Shown: in pieces, positions 47,565 to 55,597 of the stretch
How the letters are laid out: each line of letters begins with the position of its first letter
Position numbering within the stretch: position 1 is the first letter of the stretch
Assembly: GCA_000751295.2 (NCBI GenBank)
Contig: CCMO02000001.1
Coordinates: 1,475,501 to 1,539,500 of the forward strand
Source: a bacterium YEK0313
GTDB lineage: Bacteria > Pseudomonadota > Alphaproteobacteria > Rhizobiales > Phreatobacteraceae
Direction of reading: 5' to 3'
DNA length: 64,000 nucleotides
Notes under the pieces: model-generated
What the model saw: the letters and a program-made list of their open reading frames with translations, nothing else
The model's database searches: none
What the model was told of the DNA's origin: nothing
Translations under genes and position numbers: made by a program

Positions 47565-47578
47565 TTAGCGATTGCTAT
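47565..47578. promoter_or_regulatory. Candidate TetR operator 1 TTAGCGATTGCTAT
   Basis: An imperfect palindrome (TAGC/GCTA arms) that overlaps the likely -10 box of the hydrolase promoter on the minus strand (TTGACG 47604-47599, TTGAAT 47582-47577, 16-bp spacing). Confidence 0.55.
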
Positions 47579-47587
47579 TCAACTCGT

Positions 47588-47616
47588 TTGACTCGCTCCG
47601 TCAAGGGTTGTTTAGT
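47588..47616 (+). promoter_or_regulatory. Promoter of the TetR gene TTGACT-17 bp-TTTAGT
   Basis: The spacing is ideal and the -10 box matches four of six consensus bases. The predicted transcription start falls at or next to the ATG at 47624, which implies a leaderless mRNA. Confidence 0.5.
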
Positions 47617-47625
47617 GAGCGCTAT
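47612..47625. promoter_or_regulatory. Candidate TetR operator 2 TTAGTGAGCGCTAT
   Basis: This resembles operator 1 at 10-11 of 14 positions and overlaps the -10 box and the start codon of the TetR gene, a position suited to autorepression. Confidence 0.5.
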
Positions 47626-48235
47626 GGCAAGCGAGGCGAAATCACGCGGCGGGCGACCCTGGAGCTTCGACCGCGAGGCGGCGATCGAAACCGCGCTGCG
47701 CCTGTTCTGGCGCCATGGCTATGAAGGCGTATCGATCGGCGATCTGACGCAGGCCATCGGCATTGCGCCTCCGAGCCTCTATGCCGCCTTCGGCAGCAAG
47801 GCGGGGCTCTATCGGGAGGCGATCGATCGGTACGAACGCGGCTTCGGCCCATGCGACACCGCGACGGTGGACGCTGCGGCCTCGCTCGCCGAGGCGGTCC
47901 GGCTGTTGCTGGAAAACGCGGCCACCGCGGTCGTCCACCCGGAGCGTGAGCGCGGCTGCCTGATTTCGAGCGGCATGGTCGCCTGCCACCCCGACCATTC
48001 CGCGCTGGCCCGCGAGGTCGCGGCCCGGCGCGACCGAATGCGCGACAGGATCGCCGAGACGCTGCGGCCCTTTGCCCGCGACCATGACCTCGCCCGCCTG
48101 GCGCGTCACCTCGCCGCCGTGATGCAGGGCATGTCGATCCAGGCCAGGGACGGCGCAACCCGGGCGGACCTGCAGGACATCGTCGAAGAAACCATCGCGG
48201 GCATTGCCGCGCGCCACGGCAAGGCTGAGATCTAG
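47624..48235 (+). CDS. TetR/AcrR family regulator
   Basis: A 203-residue regulator. The helix-turn-helix (about 15-60) reads EAAIETALRLFWRHGYEGVS, IGDLTQAIGIAPPSLYAAFG; the start GRPWSFDREAA is typical of a subgroup that controls oxidoreductase and hydrolase genes. The effector domain has RGCLISSGM. Its promoter would give a leaderless transcript. Its last 4 bases overlap the convergent CoA-transferase gene. Confidence 0.9.
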   Translation: MASEAKSRGGRPWSFDREAAIETALRLFWRHGYEGVSIGDLTQAIGIAPPSLYAAFGSKAGLYREAIDRYERGFGPCDTATVDAAASLAEAVRLLLENAATAVVHPERERGCLISSGMVACHPDHSALAREVAARRDRMRDRIAETLRPFARDHDLARLARHLAAVMQGMSIQARDGATRADLQDIVEETIAGIAARHGKAEI

Positions 48236-49659
48236 CGACGGTCCGACGGCCAGCACGCGGGCGCCGTGCCGAGCCGAGCGGCCGGCCGGTCCCAGGCCAT
48301 CGGGATGCCTTCGATCATGGCCGGCGGGCGGAGCCGCTGGGCCGGGCCCCATCCGGTCTCTTCGATCATTTCGGAGAGGTCGTCCGGGCGTTCGGGAGCA
48401 AGCGGCGCGGCGTCCGCGGGCTGGCCGCCGCCGGAGACGAGGAGTTGTGCCGTGCGCGCAAGCGAAGCCCGTGCTTCGCTGCCCCGCCCGGTGGCAAGCC
48501 GCTCGGTCAGGCCGCGCATGACGGCGGTCGCCATCAGGTAGCCGGTGGCATGGTCGATCGCCTGCCCTGGCAACGGCGTCGGCCGGTCGCGGCCGAGCAG
48601 GCGCATGCCGGCCTCGGCAATGCCGGTGCTCATCTGGATCAGGCTGTCGAAACCGCGCCGCCCGGCCCACGGCCCGGTCCAGCCATAGGCATCGAGCGAG
48701 ACGTCGACCAGGCCGGGATTGATCGCGCGCCGGCGCGCGCCATCGAGCCCGAGCCGGACGAGTGCGTCCGGGCGATAGCCGTGGACGACGACGTCGGCTC
48801 CGGCCAGCAGCCGTTCGAGCACGGCGCGGTCGTGCGCCTGCTTCAGGTCGAGCCGCGCGCAGCTCTTGCCCAGCGCGACTTCCGGCACCGTCACGGGCTC
48901 CTCCCAGCTGGGCGGGTCGATACGCAGCACCTCGGCGCCGAAGCCGGCGAGGAAACGGGTTGCGATCGGGCCGGCGAGAATGCGGGTCAGATCCAGCACG
49001 CGGATCCCCTTCAGCGGCCGATCGGCGGCGAACGGCCATTGCGGCAGGCGACCGCCCTCGTGGAGCCTCCGGTGCAGCAGCGGCTCGCCCTGAACCGCGC
49101 GCCCCTGGCCGTGATCCGCCCATTCAGCAAGGCTGCGCATGGAAGCCGCGCAGCCATCGTTGCCAACGATCGCCGCCTCCAGGGCCGTCGCCTCCCAGGT
49201 CGCGACGGCGCGCTCCACCGCCGCGCGATCGGCCACGGTGTCGAGCACCGCGAGGGCCGCGTCGCGGTGATGCGGCGCGTTGGTGTGCAGCCGGATCCAG
49301 CCATCGGCGGCCCGATAGTCGCCGGCGATCGGATCCCAGGGCGGCGGCATGGACCAGCCCTGCGGCCGCAGCGAGGTGAGGAACCAGAACGAGGCGAGGC
49401 GCCGGTCGACCTGAACCGCGGCAAAGGCGGCCGAGCGCAGCGCGGCGAACTCGGCGACCGCCAGGCTCGCCGCGCCGATCGCGGCCACCGCGAGATCGGT
49501 GACGGGGAACACCGAGGCCAGCGCGCCCGTCCCGACGCGATCGAGATGGCGCAGGTGAACGGCATCGCCGCCCGCGGCCGTCCAGATCTCGCCGAGATAG
49601 TGATCGGCCGGGCTCGGTCCGGCCGTGTCCCGGCCGGCGCTGAAACCATGGTCGGGCAT
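48232..49659 (-). CDS. CaiB/BaiF-type (family III) CoA-transferase
   Basis: A 475-residue protein. The start is ATG 49659, with GGAGG at good spacing; a GTG two codons upstream is possible. The C-terminal half contains the family III core: LKGIRVLDLTRILAGP, GAEVLRIDPP and GFDSLIQMSTGIA, with the catalytic Asp expected near VVVHGYRPDAL or GFDSL. The N-terminal half (about 1-215) resembles a second, degenerate CaiB-like half. It transfers CoA between carboxylic acids; the substrate is unknown. Confidence 0.87.
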   Translation of the reverse strand: MPDHGFSAGRDTAGPSPADHYLGEIWTAAGGDAVHLRHLDRVGTGALASVFPVTDLAVAAIGAASLAVAEFAALRSAAFAAVQVDRRLASFWFLTSLRPQGWSMPPPWDPIAGDYRAADGWIRLHTNAPHHRDAALAVLDTVADRAAVERAVATWEATALEAAIVGNDGCAASMRSLAEWADHGQGRAVQGEPLLHRRLHEGGRLPQWPFAADRPLKGIRVLDLTRILAGPIATRFLAGFGAEVLRIDPPSWEEPVTVPEVALGKSCARLDLKQAHDRAVLERLLAGADVVVHGYRPDALVRLGLDGARRRAINPGLVDVSLDAYGWTGPWAGRRGFDSLIQMSTGIAEAGMRLLGRDRPTPLPGQAIDHATGYLMATAVMRGLTERLATGRGSEARASLARTAQLLVSGGGQPADAAPLAPERPDDLSEMIEETGWGPAQRLRPPAMIEGIPMAWDRPAARLGTAPACWPSDRR

Positions 49660-49840
49660 GGCCACCTCCGTTTCGAAAGATCGGGGATGAGCTCCGCGGT
49701 GGCGCCGCCATTGTCAATATTGATCAGGCGAATCAACTGCTTCAGGGGAGGCATGCGCCGGCGGACAAGAGTCGGCCGGACTTGGGCCCGGATTGCCGCC
49801 GGCGGCAAACTGCCGTTAGCTGGCCGGGCGGGGCGCGGCG

Positions 49841-50047
49841 GTGCTCGGCGGCAAGGCGCTGGAGGCGACGCCCGAGACGATCGAAGAGATCACCGCGGAA
49901 CTTCGCGACCGCGACGAGAAGCGGCTGGAGCTGGAACTGGTCGGCGATCAGATGGCCGGCCGAGCGCTGTTCAGCGGCAAGCCGAACGAAGCAAGGCGTG
50001 CCGGCACCGGCCGCCGTGTGACCGACGAGAGCGTGACCGACGAATAG
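49841..50047 (+). CDS. Small hypothetical protein (GTG start), uncertain
   Basis: A 68-residue frame opened by GTG after an in-frame TAG at 49817. Codons are strongly GC-rich in the third position and the product is acidic and helical (EEITAELRDRDEKRLELEL), which favours a real or recently lost gene. No good ribosome site is seen. The end TDESVTDE repeats the tetrapeptide VTDE. No family is recognised. Confidence 0.35.
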   Translation: MLGGKALEATPETIEEITAELRDRDEKRLELELVGDQMAGRALFSGKPNEARRAGTGRRVTDESVTDE

Positions 50048-50090
50048 GACGCCGTCGCCCGATCGGCACGGGCAACCGGCTCGTCGCGCC

Positions 50091-50681
50091 TCACTGGTGG
50101 ATCGTGTTGAACACCCGGATGATCCAGTAGGCCTGGTAGACGACATGCACGGTGACGGCCGTGAGCTGGACCCGCCGGTTGGCGAAGATCCAGGCGACCA
50201 CGCAAAGCGTCAGGCCGAACGGCACCTGCACGAGATAGTCGGCGCTGAGGCGCTGCCAGTGCGCCGCGCCCTTGATGATCGTGTCGACGATATCGAGGAC
50301 GAATGTGGCCGCGAGCAGCGCGAAGAACCAGCGCCGGCGCTTGATGAAATAGTCCTCGTAGCCGTCATATTCGGCAATGTTGTCGGGAAACAGCAGTGCC
50401 GCCAGCGAGAAGAGCACGACGGCATAGCAGATCAGGAACAGGAAGACGCCGAAGCTCCAGCGGTCGACCCGGGTCAGGCCGAATTCCCACCACCACCACA
50501 GGACCAGTTCGATGAGGATCGACACGGCCCAGGCCATGTGCAGCACCGAGACGCGGTAGCGGCCGGGATGCTGGATGAAGCTGGCCATGCCCATCAGGAT
50601 CCGGGTGATGCCGAGGCCGATGACCATGCCGAGCACGATCCTGACATGGGAGAAGATTTCCGAATGCGTTGCCGTATCCAT
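50091..50681 (-). CDS. Hypothetical integral membrane protein, six predicted helices
   Basis: A 196-residue protein starting MDTATHSEIFSHVRIVLGM. Six hydrophobic segments are visible, for example VLGMVIGLGITRILMGM, LIELVLWWWWEFGL and FGVFLFLICYAVVLFSLAALL. Four consecutive tryptophans lie in the second helix. I do not recognise a function. It is followed by the small frame at 49841-50047 on the other strand. Confidence 0.75.
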   Translation of the reverse strand: MDTATHSEIFSHVRIVLGMVIGLGITRILMGMASFIQHPGRYRVSVLHMAWAVSILIELVLWWWWEFGLTRVDRWSFGVFLFLICYAVVLFSLAALLFPDNIAEYDGYEDYFIKRRRWFFALLAATFVLDIVDTIIKGAAHWQRLSADYLVQVPFGLTLCVVAWIFANRRVQLTAVTVHVVYQAYWIIRVFNTIHQ

Positions 50682-50875
50682 GCGTCCTTCCCGAATGGCC
50701 GGGTCCGGCATCTGCCCCGCCCTGGCGGCGAGCGCGAGCAAGTGTCGGCATCGTCAAGGATCACTAGCAACTTATCGGCGCGCGGTGGAGCCTCGAATTC
50801 GGCATTCGGTGCCCGGACCTGGCGCCCTCGGCGAAGCGGCACCGGCGCCGGTGCCGCCCAGGCGGTCGGCCGGAT

Positions 50876-51676
50876 CTAGCCGGGCCTGCCCGTGGCCGCC
50901 CCGACATGCAGGGCGAAACCGCTCGCCGCGGACGGCGCGAGCCCCAGCTTCAGCTCCATGGTCGGAATGAGGTAGTCGCCGCCATTCTGCTGGCGGTAGG
51001 CGATCGGCGGCGTGGTCTCCAGGGTCGCAAGGCGCTCGCGCAGGGCGCTCGCCGCGGCGGCGAAGGCGGCCTCGCCGAGCAGGTCGACCTTGTAGGCGAC
51101 GAACGACGGCAGGACCTCGTAGCCGGGATAGTGCAGGATGCCGTGATTGATCGGGAACAGAAGGTCGTCGATCGGCCCGTTGATGCCGCGGGCGGAATAG
51201 TGCTCCGGCCAGCCGCCGGCCGTGACGATCAGCATGGCGCGCCTGCCCGCCAGGGTGCCCTCGCCATAGCGCTCGCCCCAGCGCCGGTCGCTGTGCTCGC
51301 CGACGCCATAGGCGAAGCCGTAGGAAAAGACCCGGTCGACCCAGCCCTTCAGGATCGCCGGCATGGTGAACCACCAGAGCGGGAACTGCAGGATCAGGAG
51401 ATCGGCCCAGAGCAGCTTCTCCTGTTCGGCCACGACGTCGGCGGTCAGTTCGCCGGCGAGGAAGGCCTGTTTCGAGGCCCGGCTCGGCTGCAGCGGCCGG
51501 CCGGCGTCGAGGCCGGGGAAATCGGCGCGGTCGACCGCCGATTTCCAGCCGGCGGCATAGAGGTCGGACACCTTCACCTTATGGCCGCGGGCGCTGAGCT
51601 CGGCGATGGCGAGATCGCGCAGTGCGCCGTTGAACGAGCGCGGCTCGGGATGGGCAAAGACCAGCAGGACTTTCAT
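50876..51676 (-). CDS. NAD(P)H dehydrogenase (quinone)-like flavodoxin-fold protein
   Basis: A 266-residue protein of the NQO/MdaB family starting MKVLLVFAHPEPRSFN at 51676. Family features are the FMN/FAD-binding AHPEPRSFNGAL, LLILQFPLWWFTMPAILKGWVDRVF and GGWPEHYSA. It reduces quinones or similar electron acceptors by two electrons. It is divergent from a LysR gene, and CTATCC/GGATAG half sites lie in the 94-bp gap, so it is probably activated by that LysR. Confidence 0.9.
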   Translation of the reverse strand: MKVLLVFAHPEPRSFNGALRDLAIAELSARGHKVKVSDLYAAGWKSAVDRADFPGLDAGRPLQPSRASKQAFLAGELTADVVAEQEKLLWADLLILQFPLWWFTMPAILKGWVDRVFSYGFAYGVGEHSDRRWGERYGEGTLAGRRAMLIVTAGGWPEHYSARGINGPIDDLLFPINHGILHYPGYEVLPSFVAYKVDLLGEAAFAAAASALRERLATLETTPPIAYRQQNGGDYLIPTMELKLGLAPSAASGFALHVGAATGRPG

Positions 51677-51728
51677 GGATGGCTTCCTCGGGACGGAATT
51701 GTCGCGGAGGATGTGGACGCCCGGCGAG

Positions 51729-51778
51729 CTATCCGGTAGGTGCGATGAGTGGATAGGATTATGCCGATTAATGGATAG
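51729..51778. promoter_or_regulatory. LysR-type binding region: CTATCC and two GGATAG half sites
   Basis: CTATCC (51729-51734) and GGATAG (51751-51756) form an inverted repeat with 16 bp between. A further GGATAG lies at 51773-51778, 22 bp from the second and across the LysR start codon. The 22-bp step equals two helical turns. Confidence 0.5.
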
Positions 51779-52694
51779 ATCCGAGATCACGCTCGATCGC
51801 ATGCGCACCTTCGTGCGGGTTGCCGAGCGCGGCAGTCTTTCGGCAGTCGCCCGTGAGCTCGGGCTCGGCCAGTCGACCGTCACGCGCCAGCTGAGCGAGC
51901 TCGAAGCCGCGGTCGGCGTGCCTCTGCTTTCCAGGACGACCCGCCGCGTCACGCTGACCGACGAGGGCCGCCGCTATTATGCGAGCAGCGTGCAGATCCT
52001 GCGGCTGGTCGAGCAGGCGCGCGACGAAGCCCGCGGCGAGGGCGGCGCGACGGCCGGCACGATCCGCATCTCCTGCACCGCCGCCCTCGGCGTCCTGCAT
52101 GTGGCAAGCCTCGTCTTCGCGTTCCAGGATGCCTATCCCGGCATCGGCGTCGACCTCAGCCTGACCGACGAGCGCGTCGATCTCGTCAAGGAGGGGGTCG
52201 ACCTCGCCCTGCGGCTCGGCCCGCTCGCCGACAGCGCCGCGAAGCTGAAATCGCTCGGCAGGTCGCGCCGCGTGCTGGTGGCCGCGCCGGACTATCTCGC
52301 GAGGCGCGGCCGGCCGGCGGCCCCGGATGATCTTGCGGCCCACGACATCGTCAGGATGTCGAACATAGCCGGCAGCGACAGCCTCGCGCTGACCGGGCCC
52401 GACGGCACCGAGCATCGCGTCGCCGTGCGCAGCCGCCTGAGGCTCGACCACGGCCTTGCCGCGCGCGAGGCGATCGCCGCCGGCCGCGGCATCGCTCCGG
52501 CCCATCTCTGGCTGGTCGACGACCTCGTGCGCGCCGGCAGGGTCGAGGTCATCCTTGCCGATTACACTCTGCCCGCCGTGCCGCTGAGCATGCTGATCGT
52601 GCCCGAACGGGCCGGCATCGCCCGGGTACGCCTCGCCATCGATTTCTTCGCCGCGCGGATCGGCGCCATTCCCGGCATCGAGCCGGCGCGGTGA
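51771..52694 (+). CDS. LysR family transcriptional regulator
   Basis: A 307-residue regulator starting MDRSEITLDRMRTFVRVAERG. The helix-turn-helix reads SLSAVARELGLGQSTVTRQLSELE. It is a member of the group with an ESE-like short effector domain (TIRISCTAALG onwards). It is divergent from the quinone reductase gene, the classic layout for a LysR regulator and its target. Confidence 0.92.
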   Translation: MDRSEITLDRMRTFVRVAERGSLSAVARELGLGQSTVTRQLSELEAAVGVPLLSRTTRRVTLTDEGRRYYASSVQILRLVEQARDEARGEGGATAGTIRISCTAALGVLHVASLVFAFQDAYPGIGVDLSLTDERVDLVKEGVDLALRLGPLADSAAKLKSLGRSRRVLVAAPDYLARRGRPAAPDDLAAHDIVRMSNIAGSDSLALTGPDGTEHRVAVRSRLRLDHGLAAREAIAAGRGIAPAHLWLVDDLVRAGRVEVILADYTLPAVPLSMLIVPERAGIARVRLAIDFFAARIGAIPGIEPAR

Positions 52695-52801
52695 TCATTG
52701 GGCACGCGCCTGGGGATCATCGCCAGGACGCCTGCCCGAGGCTGGTGCCGGGGCCTTCGGCATCGGACAATCGGCGCATGGACGCGGTGCGAGGCTTGGA
52801 T

Positions 52802-53725
52802 ATGCGACTGGACCTTCAGACCCTCCGGTATTTCGTATCGGTCATCACCGAGGGCAGCATCGCGGCCGCCGCCAAGAAGCAGAACATCTCGCCATCGGCG
52901 ATCAGCAAGAGGCTGTCGGACGCCGAGGCGATGCTGGGCGTGACGCTGTTCGAGCGCACGGCGCGCGGCCTCGAGCCGACCACGCCGGCCTTGACGGTGC
53001 TGCGCCACGCGACCCGCATCCTGCAGGATGTCCGCATGATCGAGGATGACATCCTCGACTATACGCGCGGCGGCATGGGCAATATCCGCGTCGCCTCGAC
53101 CATGTCGGCCGTCTGCCTGCACCTGCCCGATGCATTGCGGTCCTTCTCCGAGCGCTATCCGCGCGTCGGTTTCCAGATTGACGAGCTGAACAGCGCCGAG
53201 ATCATCAATTCGGTGCGCGACCAGAAGCACGATGTCGGCTTCGCCTTCCACAGCGGCAGGGACGACGATCTCGAATTCATCCCCTTCGTGACCGACCAGC
53301 TGGCGGTGGTGATGCCGAGCGGCCATGTCCTGGCGGCGCGGGCGGAGCTCCGGTTCGACGAGGTCCTGGCCTACGATCTCGTCGGCTTGCGCCCCGGCAG
53401 CGACCTGTCCCGGCGTCTGGAGACCGAGGCCTCGCGGCTCAACGCGACGCTGCGCGTGCGCACCCGGATCAGTTCCTTCGACGCCGCCCTGCAGCTCGTC
53501 GGAGCCGGCCTCGGCGTGTCGATCATGCCGCTCGGTTATATCGGCCTGCTCGGCCAGCCCGACCGCTTCCGCGCCGTGGCCTTGCGGGACGACTGGGCCG
53601 CGCGGCAGATCTGGATGACCTTGCCCCGCCGCGGCTACATTTCCGAGCCGACCAGGCTGTTCGTCGAGGCGACACGCGAACGCTTTGCCGGCAAGGGACT
53701 GCCGCGCTCGCCGGGGCCGGCCTGA
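52802..53725 (+). CDS. LysR family transcriptional regulator
   Basis: A 307-residue regulator. The start MRLDLQTLRYFVSV at 52802 has GAGG 7 bp upstream, while ATGs at 52778 and 52691 would add a non-conserved tail. The helix-turn-helix is SIAAAAKKQNISPSAISKRLSDAE. Effector domain begins near IRVASTMSAVCLHLP. It lies 107 bp after the other LysR gene and is convergent with the leuB-like gene, so it may control the import-leuCDB set or some other target. Confidence 0.9.
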   Translation: MRLDLQTLRYFVSVITEGSIAAAAKKQNISPSAISKRLSDAEAMLGVTLFERTARGLEPTTPALTVLRHATRILQDVRMIEDDILDYTRGGMGNIRVASTMSAVCLHLPDALRSFSERYPRVGFQIDELNSAEIINSVRDQKHDVGFAFHSGRDDDLEFIPFVTDQLAVVMPSGHVLAARAELRFDEVLAYDLVGLRPGSDLSRRLETEASRLNATLRVRTRISSFDAALQLVGAGLGVSIMPLGYIGLLGQPDRFRAVALRDDWAARQIWMTLPRRGYISEPTRLFVEATRERFAGKGLPRSPGPA

Positions 53726-53743
53726 CCGGCCGCTTCCGGCCCC
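53713..53743. terminator. Hairpin between convergent lysR and leuB-like genes
   Basis: GGGGCCGG (53713-53720) pairs with CCGGCCCC (53736-53743) across 15 nt; the loop itself has a CCGGCC. It lies over the lysR stop codon and could work on either strand. Confidence 0.5.
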
Positions 53744-53758
53744 TTCAGCCCGGCCGCT

Positions 53759-54895
53759 TCAGCCTCGCGTGCGGGTCGCCGGCGCCAGGGCGTCGAGCGC
53801 TGCGAGCACGGCATCACCCATTCCGGCACAATCCACCTGCCGGGCGCCGGCATGCATGATGTCGATGGTCCGCGCGCCATCCGCCAGCGCAGCTTCGACC
53901 GCCGCCTCGAGAAGATTGGCCGCCTGCGGGGCATCGAGGCTGAAACGGAAGGCGAGCGCGAGGCTGAGGATGGCGCCGAGCGGATTGGCGATGCCCCGGC
54001 CGGCAATGTCGGGCGCGCTGCCGTGGACCGGCTCGTAGAGCCCTTGCCGGCCGGCGCCCTCGTCGCTGAAGCGCAGGGAGGCCGAGGGCAGCATGCCGAG
54101 CGATCCGGCAATGGCCCCGGCTTCGTCCGACAGGATGTCGCCGAACAGGTTCTCGGTGACGATCACGTCGAACTGGCCGGGCCGGCGCATCAACTGAAGC
54201 GCGCAATTGTCGACCAGCATGTGCGCGACCGCGACCTCGGGCTTCGCCGAGGCCTCCTCCTGCATGACGCGCCGCCAGAGCTGGCTGGTTTCGAGCACGT
54301 TCGACTTGTCGACCGAGGTCAGCCGGCCCGACCGCGTCGCCGCGATATCGAGCGCGGCCCGGGCGATGCGACGGATGCTGGCTTCGCTGTAGCGCATCGT
54401 GTTGATGCCGGTCCGGGCGCCGTCGGCATCGGTCGAAATGCCCCGCGGCTCGCCGTAATAGAGCCCGTCCGCCAGCTCGCGCACGATCACGAGGTCGATC
54501 CCGCGCGCCAGGCTCGGGACGAGCGGGCAGATCGGCTCGAGCGACGGCCAGGCGCGGACCGGGCGCAGATTGGCATAGAGATCCAGCTCCTTGCGGATCC
54601 GCAGCAGCCCCTGCGAGCGCACGATGTCGAGCGGAATATCGTCATAGGCATCGCCGCCGATCGCGCCGAACAGGATCGCCCGGGAGGCCCGGATCTCCGC
54701 GAGCGTCTCCGCGGTCATCAGGCAGCCATGGCGCTCCCAGACCTCGAGGCCGAAGGCGATCCGGCGCAGGCTGAGCCTCATGCCTCGCCCGATGAACCAT
54801 TCGGCGATGCGGCAGGCCTGATCGGTCACCTCCCGACCGATGCCATCGCCGGGAATGACCAGCAGTTCCAGATCGTCGGTCTTGGCGCTCGCCAT
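53759..54895 (-). CDS. Isopropylmalate/isocitrate dehydrogenase family protein (LeuB-like)
   Basis: A 378-residue metal- and NAD-dependent hydroxyacid oxidative decarboxylase. Motifs are VIPGDGIGREV, GAIGGDAYDD, RIRKELDLYANLRPV (substrate arginines), ELADGLYYGEPRG (usually TGGIYFG), VDKSNVLETS (Lys) and DNCALQLM with NLFGDILSDEAG. The changed TGG motif suggests a substrate other than 3-isopropylmalate, such as another 2-alkylmalate or D-malate. It is the last gene of the operon with leuC, leuD and an ABC importer. The start is MASAKTDD at 54895. Confidence 0.9.
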   Translation of the reverse strand: MASAKTDDLELLVIPGDGIGREVTDQACRIAEWFIGRGMRLSLRRIAFGLEVWERHGCLMTAETLAEIRASRAILFGAIGGDAYDDIPLDIVRSQGLLRIRKELDLYANLRPVRAWPSLEPICPLVPSLARGIDLVIVRELADGLYYGEPRGISTDADGARTGINTMRYSEASIRRIARAALDIAATRSGRLTSVDKSNVLETSQLWRRVMQEEASAKPEVAVAHMLVDNCALQLMRRPGQFDVIVTENLFGDILSDEAGAIAGSLGMLPSASLRFSDEGAGRQGLYEPVHGSAPDIAGRGIANPLGAILSLALAFRFSLDAPQAANLLEAAVEAALADGARTIDIMHAGARQVDCAGMGDAVLAALDALAPATRTRG

Positions 54896-54977
54896 GGCGA
54901 AAAATCCATTGGATGAAGCCGGGACCGCAGGGGCGCGGGCCGGAAAGTATTGCCGCAGTCCCGGCAAGAGGGGCATT

Positions 54978-55595
54978 CTAGAAACGGTAGATCCACGGGC
55001 GGCTCGCCCGGTCGCGCGCCTGGAACGCCGCGATCTCGGCTTCGTCGCGCTGGGTCAGCGCGATCGCGTCCCAGCCGTTAAGCAGGGCGGCGCGGGAGCG
55101 GTCGTCGATGGCGAAGGAAATGGGAGCGGCGCCGGCCCGCGTCACGGTGCGAGCGCCGAGGTCGACCGCCAGATGCGGCGTGTTCGAACCAGGCGCGATC
55201 GCGGCGGCGAGATCGGCGACGATCTCATGCGGCAGGGTGATCGGCAGCAGGCCGTTCTGGATGCAGTTGTTCTCGAAGATCTCGCCGAAGCTCGGCGCGA
55301 TGATGCAGCGGATACCGAAATCCCAGAGGCTCCAGACCGCCGATTCGCGCGAACTGCCGCAGCCGAAATTCGGCCCGGCCACCAGGATCTGCGCCGCGCG
55401 ATAGCCGGCCTGATTGAGGATGAACGCGTCGTTCTCCGTCCCGTCGGCATGATAGCGCAGGCTCTCGAAGGCATAGGGGCCGAACGCGCCGCGGCGCAGC
55501 GCGACCAGCCGCTCGACGCGGACGATCATGTCGGTATCGACATTGGCGCGCGGCAGCGGCGCGGCAATGGCCTCGAGCCGGGTGAAGGGCTGCAT
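54978..55595 (-). CDS. 3-Isopropylmalate dehydratase small subunit-like (LeuD)
   Basis: A 205-residue small subunit. It has the NVDTDMIV segment and the active-site loop GPNFGCGSSRESAVW, typical of LeuD. It lies 2 bp after leuC and 82 bp before leuB, so it is made with them. It hydrates and dehydrates a 2-alkylmalate with LeuC. Confidence 0.93.
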   Translation of the reverse strand: MQPFTRLEAIAAPLPRANVDTDMIVRVERLVALRRGAFGPYAFESLRYHADGTENDAFILNQAGYRAAQILVAGPNFGCGSSRESAVWSLWDFGIRCIIAPSFGEIFENNCIQNGLLPITLPHEIVADLAAAIAPGSNTPHLAVDLGARTVTRAGAAPISFAIDDRSRAALLNGWDAIALTQRDEAEIAAFQARDRASRPWIYRF

Positions 55596-55597
55596 GG

